Origin: Pyrenophora tritici-repentis
Lineage: Eukaryota; Ascomycota; Dothideomycetes; Pleosporales; Pleosporaceae
Direction: 5' to 3'
Assembly (NCBI RefSeq): GCF_003171515.1
Contig: NC_089390.1
Span: forward strand, 9,304,274 to 9,368,273
DNA: 64,000 bases
Shown: piece after piece, positions 21,012-31,800 of the stretch
Position numbering within the stretch: the first letter of the stretch is position 1
Layout: the number at the start of each line of letters is the position of its first letter
Position numbers and translations under genes: made by a program
The notes under the pieces: generated by a model
The model's input: only the letters and a program-made list of their open reading frames with translations
What the model was told of the DNA's origin: nothing
The model's database searches: none

Positions 21012-22038
21012 CTAATGCTTAGTCGGGCTTGCTTGCTTGAGCAGCTTACAATTATTTGGGTATACTAGAGCTATTTAGACTAATAAGAGGCCTCCGTTAT
21101 AATTAAAACGCGTACAAATAGCGATTGCTACAGGTACTGTAAGCCCTAGGTTGCGTACGCCTTCGTACGATTCATTGTTAGGTCAACCTAAGGGTTCATC
21201 TCATCTAAAAGTCTCCAAAAGTTCATTGTTTTTCATGCGATTTCGTTCTACGGCGTTTATAGACGTTATTAGAAGCTGCCAGAAGCATCCCCGACCGCGG
21301 TATACCCTAGGTTTGCTTTGTATTGGCTAGGTTGGTGTTGGGGGCTCCATTTTGAGTTTCTTTCCGCATACTGGTTACTCCAAGATCATGCACAACTCTA
21401 CTACCCCTTAATTAATCTTTTTTGAAATTCTACTACATCACAATCAATGCCATTGAAATCAGCTCCTAGCTTTTGGTATAATTGCGCCGTGACGTGGAGG
21501 TGTGGTGTGGCCGCGGAGGTGGTGGAGGATTTGGGTGGGTTAGGTGGCAAATGTCACCAAAATACGACATTTTCCACTCAAAATTGGGGAATAGTATATT
21601 GATTTCGGAGACCTAGAAATTGACACTGTTGAGACCCCTACGGGGGCTGCCGAGACCCCTACCCAAAACCTTATTTCTACAACAAATAACCTAATTAGGC
21701 AACTATCGAAAGGTGTCGATTACTGTAGATGTTTTTCACGGCTTATTTTGGTCGTCTGATCTTTCGTCTCATCTGAACTTTTGGGGTTGTCCGAATAGTA
21801 GGTGGGGTTGTCCGAAAAAGTTTTCCCTTGAAAATATCCTGATTCCTGATTAAATGTATATAGACTACGATCTCACAATCACTTAGGTAGTCTTACTCTG
21901 TCACGGTTTGGGGTCTCTCCTACTCTGCTTCTGCAGTCGCAACTCACTTATGGTAAAGGCGCGATGCCTATTAAGGGCTAGTGCTGTTGATGGTCACCCA
22001 CCTACATATACAGTTCGTAGCCTCACACAATACCACCT

Positions 22039-22668
22039 GCACGACATGGGGACTTTGCATGGTACCACATCAAATTCAGACACGACACAGCAGAATTGAA
22101 TTGTTCTTGCGGGCGACTCAAAACACCTGAGCACATGCTCTTCTGCAGAAAAACAAGACGCTCTTTTAGCAGATGGCCGCTCCGACCATCCAGCCCCCCA
22201 AGCAATATGAAAGAGGCCGTCAGGTACCTTAAGGCTCTACTTACTGAGCCTGAACACTTCGAGTCACTTTTGGAGCTCACCAAGTACTTCACAACAATCT
22301 GCCGGCGATAATTTTAGTTTCGGCATTACAAAACACATTACTAGGCGGCCTTTAGCCGCTTATGTCTATGTCATCAGTCCCTCGCTCATTTACCACCTCT
22401 ACACCTCCTCCCCCAGCTTCAACGCTAACGCCCTAGGCCTACTAGCCCCAGAATAAGAGCTCTGCTTCATTGCTCAACACATCCACAGCCCCACAGCCCG
22501 GAACCTAGATAGAGTCTTTTCAACTGGCGGAAATTACCCTACCAGACTGCACACACTGCCAACACCCAAAGAATAGGAGCACCTGAGTACCATACAGGGC
22601 GCTACCCGTCTTTCATGCCCCCTGGGAGGCTTTCATAGGACGTTAAACAATACATACATACATACATA
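22039..22668 (+). mobile_element. 5'-truncated LINE (Tad/I-like) fragment inside the hAT
   Basis: The first bases translate directly as a LINE ORF2 tail: HGDFAWYHIKFRHDTAEL, then the CxCG...H..C knuckle CSCGRLKTPEHMLFC and YFTTICRR* near 22311. A 3' UTR follows and the fragment ends in a (CATA)n tail near 22650-22668. A perfect 15-bp duplication, CACACAATACCACCT, occurs at 22024-22038 and 22669-22683. The 5' truncation, simple-repeat tail and long TSD are the marks of target-primed reverse transcription. Confidence 0.88.
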
Positions 22669-22782
22669 CACACAATACCACCTCAGTTCAATCCTTCAAT
22701 TCTTCCAGCACCCACTATCTCCCACACACTCACTTAGTGATGCTCGCTTAGTCACCTAGCACTCATTGCCGCCGCAGCCTAT

Positions 22783-25347
22783 ATGCCTCCTGTACGCTCA
22801 AAACGCAGCGCTGAAGCGCACAAAGTAGCTCCAAAGCGCGCCAAAACAGCCCAAGGCACTGCCTCACAGCCTATCCCTGTAGAGGCTACGCCGCCTGAGA
22901 TACCTATACACACCTCACCACGCAAAGCGCTGGCTATTGCCGCAAGCCAGGCGACCGACGAGCATCCGTTCGAAAGGCAGCTGCTTTATTTGTTGCTGGA
23001 AAACGCGATCGCTGCGCCTACTAAAAGCTCGAATGCTGCCACTAACGCGCCTACCGAAGTGCTTGAGGTTGTTAATAGCGGTGATGAAGGCAGTGATGGA
23101 GGCCTAGATAGCCACCTTGCGGATGACTTCGCGGGCATTGTATGGGATCAATTACCTGGTTACTGTAAGCCTTTGCGTACACCACGATATAAGAAAAGCT
23201 AGGTATACAACTATGGCTATCGAGTTAGCAAGTCTAAAGCTCCACAGCGCACGTTCTAGGTGTGCAAGTACTGCCACCAGCGCCGTGTAAGCCACCAGAG
23301 CTTTATCTATAAGACGACGTCATTAACGACAGCTGCGCTACGCCACCTCGCCCAGGTTAAGCTTGGCTACAACATAACAAAAGCTAGTGTTGTAGCGCTA
23401 AAGGCGCTGCTAGGTAGGCAACGCTCGTTGCAATAGGCAGCCCATAAAGGCGTTGTTGTTAGCTAGGAGGTTGCTAACATAGTAGGCAACTTCGACGTTG
23501 CTGGCTTTAGGTACGTAGTAGTGAGCTGGCTTATTAACAACAACCACCTATTACGCGAGTTTAAAACGCAGTCGTTCTAAGATATAATTGCGTACGCTAA
23601 CCTAGAGGCAGCGGAAGCGTTGTGGACAAGTTATAATAGCGTTTCGCGATATGTTATAAGGTTGTATAGCTACCTTTAGCTAAAGGTTATTTTGTTGTTG
23701 TTAAACGCGTCTAGTAAGATCCACGTGAGCTTTAACGGATAGACAACGAAAGGTGGCAAGCGCGGCTTTATAGGCATTGTTGCTCACTTTGCTGACTCTG
23801 CCGGCACTATTAGGGACCTGCCTATTGCCCTGCCGCAGCTTACGGGCGCCCACACGGGTGAGAAAATCGCCGAAGTTGTTACTATAGTACTGCAAGAATT
23901 CGGCATTAGTAGCACCTAGCTAGGCTACTTTATACTCGACAACGTATCCGCTAACGATACCGCTGTTACCAACCTCGCTCGCCTCCACAGCTTTGTTAAA
24001 GCTCACCGCCGGCTCCGTTGCGCGCCTCATACGCTGAATCTTATTAGGCAGGCAATTATATTCGGTGTAGATAAGGAGGCGTACAACAATAGTAAGGACG
24101 AGTGGAAAGTTAAGGCGCAATACTTAAAGGAGTGGCGTTGCGAGTGACCTTTAGGCGTACTTATCGCGATAGTAAACTACATTAATACGCCTAAGCAACA
24201 TGCACTCTTTGAGGACGCTCAGCGCTTAGTTAATGCGCTCCCGCATGCCGCCACTACTGCGATACTAGAGCTAGTGAAACCTGTTGTTACTCGGTGGAAC
24301 AGCTATCACGATACCTTTAAGCGCGCAGTTTTGCTAAAGGACGCTGTTGACAAGTACGCTAGCGATCACATAGAGCGTTAGGCTCGCGACGACGCGTACG
24401 CTGCTAGCCGCCGCAATAAGCTGCTAGATGCCCCAGCGTGGATGAGATCGGGCGGGCTTACTGCGGCAGACTAGGCAGTAATTACTAAGTATATCGCAGT
24501 ACTGAAGCCGCTGAAGGAGGCTACAAGAAGCCTTAAAGCCCGCGGTACTTTAGGCAGCTTTGGCGCAATCTACGAGGTATATCTAGTCTACGAGGCCGTG
24601 CTAAAAGCCTACGAAACAGCTCTTAAGCCGTACGGCGGCGTTAATCACAACGAAGTTCACTCCCTAGAGGATTACCTCGTAATTAACCTCCGCGCTGCTT
24701 GGCACAAGCTCGACCGCTATTACCTCCTCCTCGACGACTCTCCCGCCTACTACGCTGCCTGTTGCCTCTATCTATACTACAAAAGCTGCTGCGAGAAGAG
24801 CTGGCGCGACAAGCCGTCGTGGATCCGCGCAGGTGAAGCTAGACTACAGCAACTTTGGGCGCAGTACAGGCGCCCTCTGGCACCTCTAGCGCGCACTCTA
24901 GCGCCTCGTACAAGTTCTATCCGCGACGCAACAGCGGCTATGGTCAACACTGAGCAGACGGCGGAGGTAGTAGGGGTGGATCAGCTAGAGCGCTGGCGGC
25001 GCTTCGAGCTGCCTTAGGATGACGCTTAGTTTAATTCCAGACTTAATCTGATTAAGTATTGGCAGGACCTACGCCCTAAATACCCGCAGCTAGCGCAGCT
25101 CGCGATCGACGTCCTTACAATCCCTGCCTCTAGCTGCGACTGTGAGCGCATGTTTAGTGAACTAGGTGACCTGTTAGAGCCTCGGAGGCGCAAGATTAGT
25201 AGCAACTTACTAGCGGCACTGCAGTGTATAAAGAGTTAGCGGGCGGCAGGCTTTAAGCCTTAAAACTAAGCTGACGCAGAGGCGCTGATTTTAGATAAGA
25301 AGATTAACGACGTCTACAAGGTATGCGAGTGGGATTACACTAGCTAA
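22783..25347 (+). pseudogene. hAT transposase, decayed by in-frame stops
   Basis: From ATG 22783 one frame runs 854 codons to TAA 25347 without any frameshift. It is broken by about 16 stops, of which I read about twelve TAG, three TAA and one TGA. Features in order: a basic N-terminus; a BED-type zinc finger remnant CKYCHQRR near 23263; a catalytic region with SFNG*TTKGG (a Trp position now TAG) near 23730; GYFILDNVSANDTAVTNLA near 23925; RCAPHTLNLI near 24020; and the hAT C-terminal dimerisation motif SSCDCERMFSELGDLLEPRR near 25130-25190. Substitution-only decay fits RIP (CAG to TAG, TGG to TAG). Not functional. Confidence 0.9.
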
Positions 25348-25534
25348 TAATTTGTATATAATTACAGTCGCGATTGCAATTAAAACACTAGGAATTAATC
25401 AATCTTCAATTAGGATTACCTAAAACTTAACACTAAACAATCAATACAGGACGCGCGATCGCCAATTTTCCAATCAAGTCAGGATAGGCTCAAAATCCTG
25501 TTTTGTTTTGTTTGTTGACAAGTCTGGTGCTGAT

Positions 25535-26862
25535 GCAGCAAGTGTTGATGTTGATGTTGGAAGTAGGGAAGGGGGTTGGTGGGTGGGGTAGGGAGCGGGA
25601 GGTGGTAGGTAGGGAGCGGCATCATTGGCGGTAGTTTAATTGGATGTTTTTGGGGGGCGAGTTTGATAAGGGATGGAGGAGTGGATGGGGGTGTTGGCTG
25701 GGGTTATTGGCTAGGGGGGGGATTGTTGGTGGTGAGGAGGAATGCTAGGTGTGGGATGCTATGCGTGGGCTGCTAGGCGTGGGATGCTAAGCGTGAGCTG
25801 TTATGCGTGGGTGCGGGAGATGTTGATCTCATATCGGATGTTTCTGATTGTGAGTGAGGTTTTGTGTGGGATGGGTTGGTTATCTGGGCTGGCAGCTAAG
25901 AATGTTTTGTTAGATGAAGGTATTACTAAGGTATTTAGTGACAATGTACTGTTCTCCCTTATCTTCTGTTAGCTTCTTATCTTTGCTTCCTTGTTTCTCG
26001 CCCTGATATTGCTCCAGTCGGTTATCAGGTCGAAACTTTCCATCTCGAAACCAGGATTCTGGGTGGTAAGTGAAGTGAATGAGGGCTGGATGGATGTATT
26101 AGTGATTCGCGCCGCATTTTTGTCGATGTAAACGCGTCTAGCGTCGGTTTTTAGTTAGGGTGGTCCCGCCGGCGGTGATTAGACAGACGGAGAGCCTCTA
26201 TTAGTCATTAAAACAAACATCCGATGGATTTTCCTCATGAATAGCTTACCAGAGCAAATTAGTAGATTTAAGATGCAATAAAAGCTTCTGAATCCTTGTT
26301 GACTACCTTTTACCATGGATATCGAAGGGAATGACTAAATTTCACCATAAGCTAGAGTTTGTCTGCAGCTGAGCAGCGTATGATTTGCGCAACGTTGGAC
26401 AGCAAAAATCCCTCTCTGGGCAGCTATACTTGGTTTAAAATAGCGCATGGCTATTGGAGTGAAGTGCAGTGCAGCACCAAACTGCAGGATGCTGCCTCCT
26501 GTAACCTTCTGTCACCGCAGAGTGCTGACTCTTCTGCACAGGATGCTTCGTAGTGTTGAAGTTGTGGTGGCTTCCGCCCCTTTGTATACATAAACTGTAA
26601 GACGGCATTCATCATTGCTTTAAAGCGCAGCCCCATGTTTACCATCGCACACGGTCAGCTCGCTCACTCCGGACTCATACAGAAAGTAGACTTTGGGTTC
26701 GAGTAGTCATAGATGAGACAAATACAATACAACAGTCAACACTAAATATCAACGTTCCTTACCGTAAACCCCTAAACTCCTAAAAGAGAAACCCCACTCA
26801 TAACTAACACGAAAGGAAATCAGAAACACAGGTATTAGTACAAATCAAGGAAACCAAAGACA
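25535..26862. other. Gene-free, low-complexity stretch
   Basis: Starts right after the hAT target duplication. The first 400 bp are G/T-rich on the plus strand and include a 14-bp minisatellite. The remainder shows no gene or recognised repeat. Confidence 0.5.
25742..25811. repeat. 14-bp minisatellite, 5 units
   Basis: Five head-to-tail 14-base units near the consensus ATGCTAGGCGTGGG, with one to four substitutions each. Confidence 0.8.
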
Positions 26863-26866
26863 TCAC

Positions 26867-27245
26867 CCCCTCACCCTCTGCCTCTTCCAAGGCTTACCCA
26901 AATCCTCCAACCTGCCATAACCCCTCTTCCTCTTCCCACTCCTGGCCCAGCCCACCGAATCCCCATCATCAACCACCCTATTCAAACTCCCCTTACCCTT
27001 ACCCTTGCCATTATCCTGCCCTTGTCCTTGCCCTTGCCCTTCGTTCGGCTCTGGAAAGGGGGCTGTAAATGTTATTGCGCACATACGGCACGTCCTCCTC
27101 CGTCAGGTCTTGCAACGCCGCATCTTGGCGCCGGTACGTGTTATCAATGCTATCCAACAAATCCTGCTCATCCGTCTGCGCCACTGTAAAGGAAAAGCGC
27201 CGGTTCAGCGGTACATCTGTAAAGTGTCTTTCACGTGATAGACGG
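26867..27245 (-). pseudogene. Possible gene remnant, 3' part only
   Basis: On the minus strand a stretch with good coding character (LNRRFSF, TDEQDLLDSIDNTYRRQDAA, EEDVPYVRNNIYSP) runs from about 27245 to 27060. It then loses phase in a repetitive GGGCAAGGACAAGG-type tract near 27000-27045. A second frame continues to a stop at 26863 and encodes a Lys/Gly/Arg-rich tail (GKGKGKGSL, KRKRGYGRLEDLGKPWKRQR). I do not recognise the protein. A small intron or a frameshift in the repeat would join the two parts. No 5' end is visible before the Tc1 element, so it looks truncated. Confidence 0.35.
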
Positions 27246-27443
27246 CGGACTGTGATTCAAACGGCTAAGGTGCGCCAGTCGAGGATACCGGCCAGCGCGA
27301 CTTGTACAGTCGGTTGTCAAAAGTTTCTTCCGCCGAGCTCGCTTAGCGCAACTTTAACATCTGCAGCCCAAACTTTAGCAGTGAATAACTCAGCCAAAAC
27401 ACAATACTTTTGAATAATTTTGAACTAAATAAAGTGTACAGTA

Positions 27444-28792
27444 TTAATATTTAGTTTGCCAGCCTCGCGCACGTCTACAGGCCTGAAGGCGGCGCGGCAT
27501 TGACATGATAAGTGTCTTGATGAGCTTCCCCGGTATGCTACGCCAGCACTCCTTTAAAGCCTCACAGAATCCTTCCCACTCCTCTGTAGCTATACTATAG
27601 TTGTTGTATTGGGGATAATACTTAAACATGCGCTTCTTGAGATGCCACCAAAGGTGCTCCATTGGATTGAGGTCTGGTGAATAAGGTGGCTAGACAATAG
27701 TGTTGATGTGGTGCCTAAGAAAGAACGCTCTTACTGCATGTGTCAGATATTCACTCTCATCTGGAATACTGATGAAATAGGTAATAATGGTGATGATATT
27801 GATTGTTGATTGTGTGTTGGTTCTGTCTACGGTTGTGGGCACACCTAGGGGGTGCCAAGCCTTCCTGTGATCCGATTGGCTCTCTCAGATGCCGGGTCGC
27901 GCTAGTCTAACCCAGCGTCTGTACGCTCTCATCTTCAACAGTGCTATTATCTGACAGCATGAGAGGTGTGTATAGCAGCGTTATCCTGCATAAATAGCTG
28001 AGAATGGCGGTAATGAGGCAGGAGACCTTTTGTCAAGGCCTCTATGTAACTTTTACTAGAATATCCCTTCTTTTTGGCCTGTAGATCACGCTCCATGATG
28101 ACAAGGTTGCTCCTCCTTGGCTGACCACGTTCATCCAGCCACACTGACGCCCACACCATCTGGGCTGGCTTGCGCCTAGTGCCAATGGTAGTAATCATCT
28201 CTGGCTTCCATTTCTCCCAAGGACAACGAAAGCACTACTCCTGGTTGTTGCCTGCGCCCTTCTGAATTAAGCACTCATCTGAGAACTTAAGCGTGCGCTG
28301 ACCCCATCGAAAGTTTCTGTACTGCCTGCAGAACTGCAAACGCTTAAGAGCATGGCCCCTGTTGAGTTTTGGACGCCTTTTGCACGGGGAATTAATTAGG
28401 CCACGTCTCTGAAGGCATCGGTAAAGTGTACTGCGACTAGGTGGCTTCAAAGTGGTGCCATCTAGTGTGACAAAGGCCCCGAGTTTGGCGAGCTCTGAGT
28501 ACTCAATCTTTGGAGCAGCGCGGGCCTTCCGGTATATGATTTTCTTCTAGTGAATTGATAGTATTGGAGGTCTGCCAGAGCGAGGTTTATCTTCTGTTTT
28601 GCCAGTCTGGCGGTGCTTGTTCCTCAGATCTCTGATGCAGCGCTCAGTGCGGCCATATGCCAGTGCAACTTCAGGTACTGTGCATCCACCAGCCAGCATC
28701 CCAATAATCTGATTTCTCTGCGACACAGTCAAGTTGGGCCCCCTGCGTACATTTTGGTCCAACTCCTGTAAAATTCGGCGTTGTGATGGCAT
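27444..28792 (-). pseudogene. Tc1/mariner transposase, split by a solo LTR
   Basis: The frame starts at ATG 28792 with a paired-type helix-turn-helix (LTVSQRNQIIGMLAGGCTV, then DKPRSGRPP). It continues with LKFSDECLI (first Asp), MQDNAAIHTS (second Asp) and PDLNPMEHLWWHLKKR (third acidic residue, Glu), ending at 27444, which fits a DDE Tc1-like enzyme. Three in-frame TAG codons occur (near 28547, 28232 and 27690), at least two where Trp is expected (WCFRCPW, WPPYSP). A 216-bp LTR plus a 5-bp TSD lies between the second Asp and Glu motifs; removing 221 bp restores one continuous frame. Terminal inverted repeats were not identified. Confidence 0.88.
27741..27956 (+). mobile_element. Solo LTR (copia-like) inside Tc1/mariner transposase
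   Basis: A 216-bp insert beginning TGTCAGATA and ending TATCTGACA, with perfectly inverted ends, flanked by the 5-bp duplication GCATG at 27736-27740 and 27957-27961. Termini and an internal TCTGTCTACGG match the LTRs of the copia element at 15358-21011, so it is probably a relative left by LTR-LTR recombination. Confidence 0.9.
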
Positions 28793-28868
28793 GATTATGT
28801 GGCTTCAAAGGTGGGTGGGTGAATGTTGATGGGGAGGGGTGCGCGCTAGCGCGGAAGAAACTTTTGAC

Positions 28869-31800
28869 CTAGTACTGTATCATGGTGTAGATTTCGGTGT
28901 AAAGTCGATCGTCGAAGATCTTTTTGGGTTTGGGGTGCAGGCCGAGGGCTACAATCCAGGCGTTGAGGACGGTGTGGTAGCCGCATTGCCAGCCGTCCCT
29001 GAGTGGCGGAGCGACGTTGATGGTTATAGTGAAGCCGAATCGTGGTTCGGAGGTGCCTTGTGGGGTGGTGCGGTGCAAGGTCTATCCTATCGGGGAACTG
29101 AGTGGGCGAAATCGTTGTTGTATTGAGAACCGCGAAGTGCTAGCTATATGGTGCGGGGTGCTGCCTAGAGGAGGCTAACCCTTAAGCAGAAGGAGCTAGT
29201 CCTATAAGAGGAGAGCTAACTGGTGAGAAGTGAATGCATGGAGACTGGCTTGCCCGGCCGACACATCCGATGTTTTCGACGTTTGTTCGAATGCGGTGCT
29301 GGATGTATTTGCATAGCCCCTGGAAGACCGCTGGTGAACTGTTGAGGAGGAAGGTATTGATTTGACCGGGCTGTTCGGCGTTCGGGTGGGGAGTTTCTTG
29401 GACTATAGCAAGGAAGGTGTGGGATTGGCCGCTGCGGGCGGCGGGGGGGTCCTCATTGTGAGGGGCATGAGCCAGGTCCTGCGTGGGCGGGAAAGCCTAG
29501 GTGTGTCGACGAGAAAACCGTCATACAAGTTATAGTCCATAAATGTGCTGGTGGTTAACGTGAAACCCCCAGCGTAATTATGGTTCTGATTGTCTGGTGG
29601 TTGTTGGAATGTATCGATGGCTTCCAATACTGCTACAATGGCTAGATTCACCGTATCAGAGTCAGGAGGCTCATTTGGTCTCTTTTCCGCCGTCGGTCGA
29701 AGGTCCTCAAATAAGTCACTTGTTACCCTGGCGGATTTCATCATCCTTATTTAGGACCTAATTGCGTCATCGGCCCATTCCTGAGGAGCAGCTTGAATGT
29801 GGTTCCTTGGATACGTCTCAGTCATGTACGTCCGGAACGCCTGTACATTAGCTGAAGCCGTATTTTGTACCTGTGGTCGGTCATATCTGTCGAATATATA
29901 TAGCGAATGCTTTTTCCAGTTACTTTTTAGGTCTCCATTTGAACTATTAACGTCCAGCCGACCCAAACGTTGAAGAAGTGGTACGTAATTCAACCATGAA
30001 TCCCGAGTCCATGTATCCGAAGGGAATGCTAAGGTATGGCGGTTCCCCTGAAGGTTGGGGACACGGTTCACACCCGGAGCAGCAAGATCCGAATATAAGG
30101 CGTCCATATCTCTTAGCATTGCCAGGTCCGTATCCACCTCAACCTGGTCTACTGTATTATGGGTGTTCTTAAACTGTCTGTTTTTTGGAACAACACCATC
30201 CCGGACATTTCCATGACACCGAAGAAAATCGTGGATGAGTTTTCAATCTGCATGCCCGACCCGAGCGAGATCCATAATATTTCGCAATGTGTTAAAGAAT
30301 TCATCCGTCCATCTAATTGTTGCTTCTAGGTTGAGTTCTAAGCCTAGTGCTATTCCCCAAGCGTTGAGGATACTGTAGTATCCGCATTCATTGGTGGTGG
30401 GTTGCTGGGAAGTTCTGACCCATATTGCTGATTTTGGCAAATTTATCTTTCTCTCGCCGAAATGTTGACGGAACCAGACGGTGTTTCTGAGACTGGTCAA
30501 AGCGTTTCTGAATATTGTGTCGTGCCGTTGACGATTGTGATAATGGTACATAGAGTCCAGAACATACATGGTGGGTGTATAATCGTCTTCTAACTGTATG
30601 ACCAAGAGAACAATATGGTGTTCGTATACATAAGGCACGATCAAGGGACGACCAGGACGCATGCCTCGAGCGGCGGCTTCTAAGCCAGCGTTCTGGATTG
30701 AATCGTATGGTGCGATAAAGAAACCTTCCTTGTAGCCCTGCAAGTCATTGATGGCCATGAGAACAGAATAGACACACATGTCAGCTTCTTCTCCTTGCAG
30801 CCATCTTCCAAGCTCGGCGGATTCTGAGCGTCGGTATCTGAAATTGCTCAGGGCTGTCGCGCTCTGTTCGGTTGTGAGCAGCTCACGTAATCTCTTTCTT
30901 AGGTTTTCGCACGGGGTTTCAGGCGGGTTACTTGTTGTTGTATCATCAGTTCCGGCAGTAGAGTTACCTGTTGTTTTCTTGGTAGTTCCAGCAGGTGGAA
31001 TTGCAACATTCGGAGGTGTGCGGCGCTGCTCGATTCGCTCCCGCAGTTGATCTGCAGTATCCTGTAGGTTCCACTGGCCTTCGCGAACAAGGTGAACGAT
31101 TTCACCTCGTTGGACATCGGTCAAAGTATCCCATGCAAACGCCGCGTTGTGCGCTAAACCTTCCTCGAGGCCCAATGGAAGATACTCTACGTCAAAGTTT
31201 AGGTCAAATTCTTCAGCAGTGTCGGCCTGAGCCTGGCGATGGAGCAGATCCTCATAAGTTCGTTTGCTCTGGTCGAAGCGCTGTCTTACAGTAGGAAGGT
31301 TGATATTTCCATCTTCTCCATCTTCTTCTGTCCGCCTTACAAATTTGGTACAGCGGAGGAAGGCAAATAGCAATTGCCACCTTAAACCGTCTTCGAGCGC
31401 TAGATCGAAGAGACGCTGGGCTTGGATGAAAAATACTTCATGTTGCTGTTGGTTTGGTGTAAAAGCAGGATTAGGCGTGAGACCCATAGCTAAAGCCCAT
31501 GCATTCAGAACCGTATATGTGAAGCTTGCTTCGGTTGTTGTGGCTTGTGCAGATGGGACCCATGCCGCAAAGTCCGGCATCGCCCTCTCCATATCTTCCT
31601 GAGATTCAAATGCATGATGCCACCATTCGTCCTCCACCAGCAGTTGACGCGCGGCTTAATAGACGTCATTTCTAACTTCGGGTGTAGCCCTCCATACCAT
31701 CGGGTCCATGATTCTGACACTCAGGTTCCCTGAGTCGATTCGTGCAATGACCAAATAGTGTGAACCATTGCGATTGAGGTATGAAATAGATGTTCTTCCT

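Larger units (their letters stand above)
12141..21827 (+). mobile_element. Mutator-like element (MULE) inserted in the hAT
   Basis: Terminal inverted repeats of about 117 bp (12141-12257 and 21711-21827) begin GGGAAAACTTTTTCGG and differ at two positions, both T on the left against C on the right. The flanking duplication is TTGAAAAT, at 12133-12140 and 21828-21835. Eight bases is at the short end for MULEs, which are usually 8-11. Removing the copia element and the MITE with their TSDs leaves about 3.9 kb, a plausible MULE size. The interior carries the decayed MULE transposase at 12799-15290 and non-coding sequence at 21017-21700. Confidence 0.88.
12007..25526 (+). mobile_element. hAT DNA transposon (outermost element of a nested cluster)
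   Basis: The left end reads CAGACTTGTCAACAAACA and the right end is its reverse complement with a few inserted bases, ending TTTGTTGACAAGTCTG at 25526. A perfect 8-bp duplication, GTGCTGAT, flanks it at 11999-12006 and 25527-25534. Subtracting the Mutator-like insertion (12141-21827 plus one TSD copy) and the LINE insertion (22039-22668 plus its TSD) leaves about 3.2 kb, a normal size for an autonomous hAT. The transposase remnant is on the plus strand at 22783-25347. The short subterminal motif CCTGATT recurs several times near the left end (about 12030-12135) and at 21838-21855, as expected for transposase-binding repeats. Confidence 0.93.

Noticed and set aside
22783..25347. Reassigned stop codon (TAG read as Gln) to explain TAG-rich frames
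   Set aside because: Genes outside the repeat island use normal stops and sense codons; the TAGs are confined to old repeats, so mutation is the simpler explanation.
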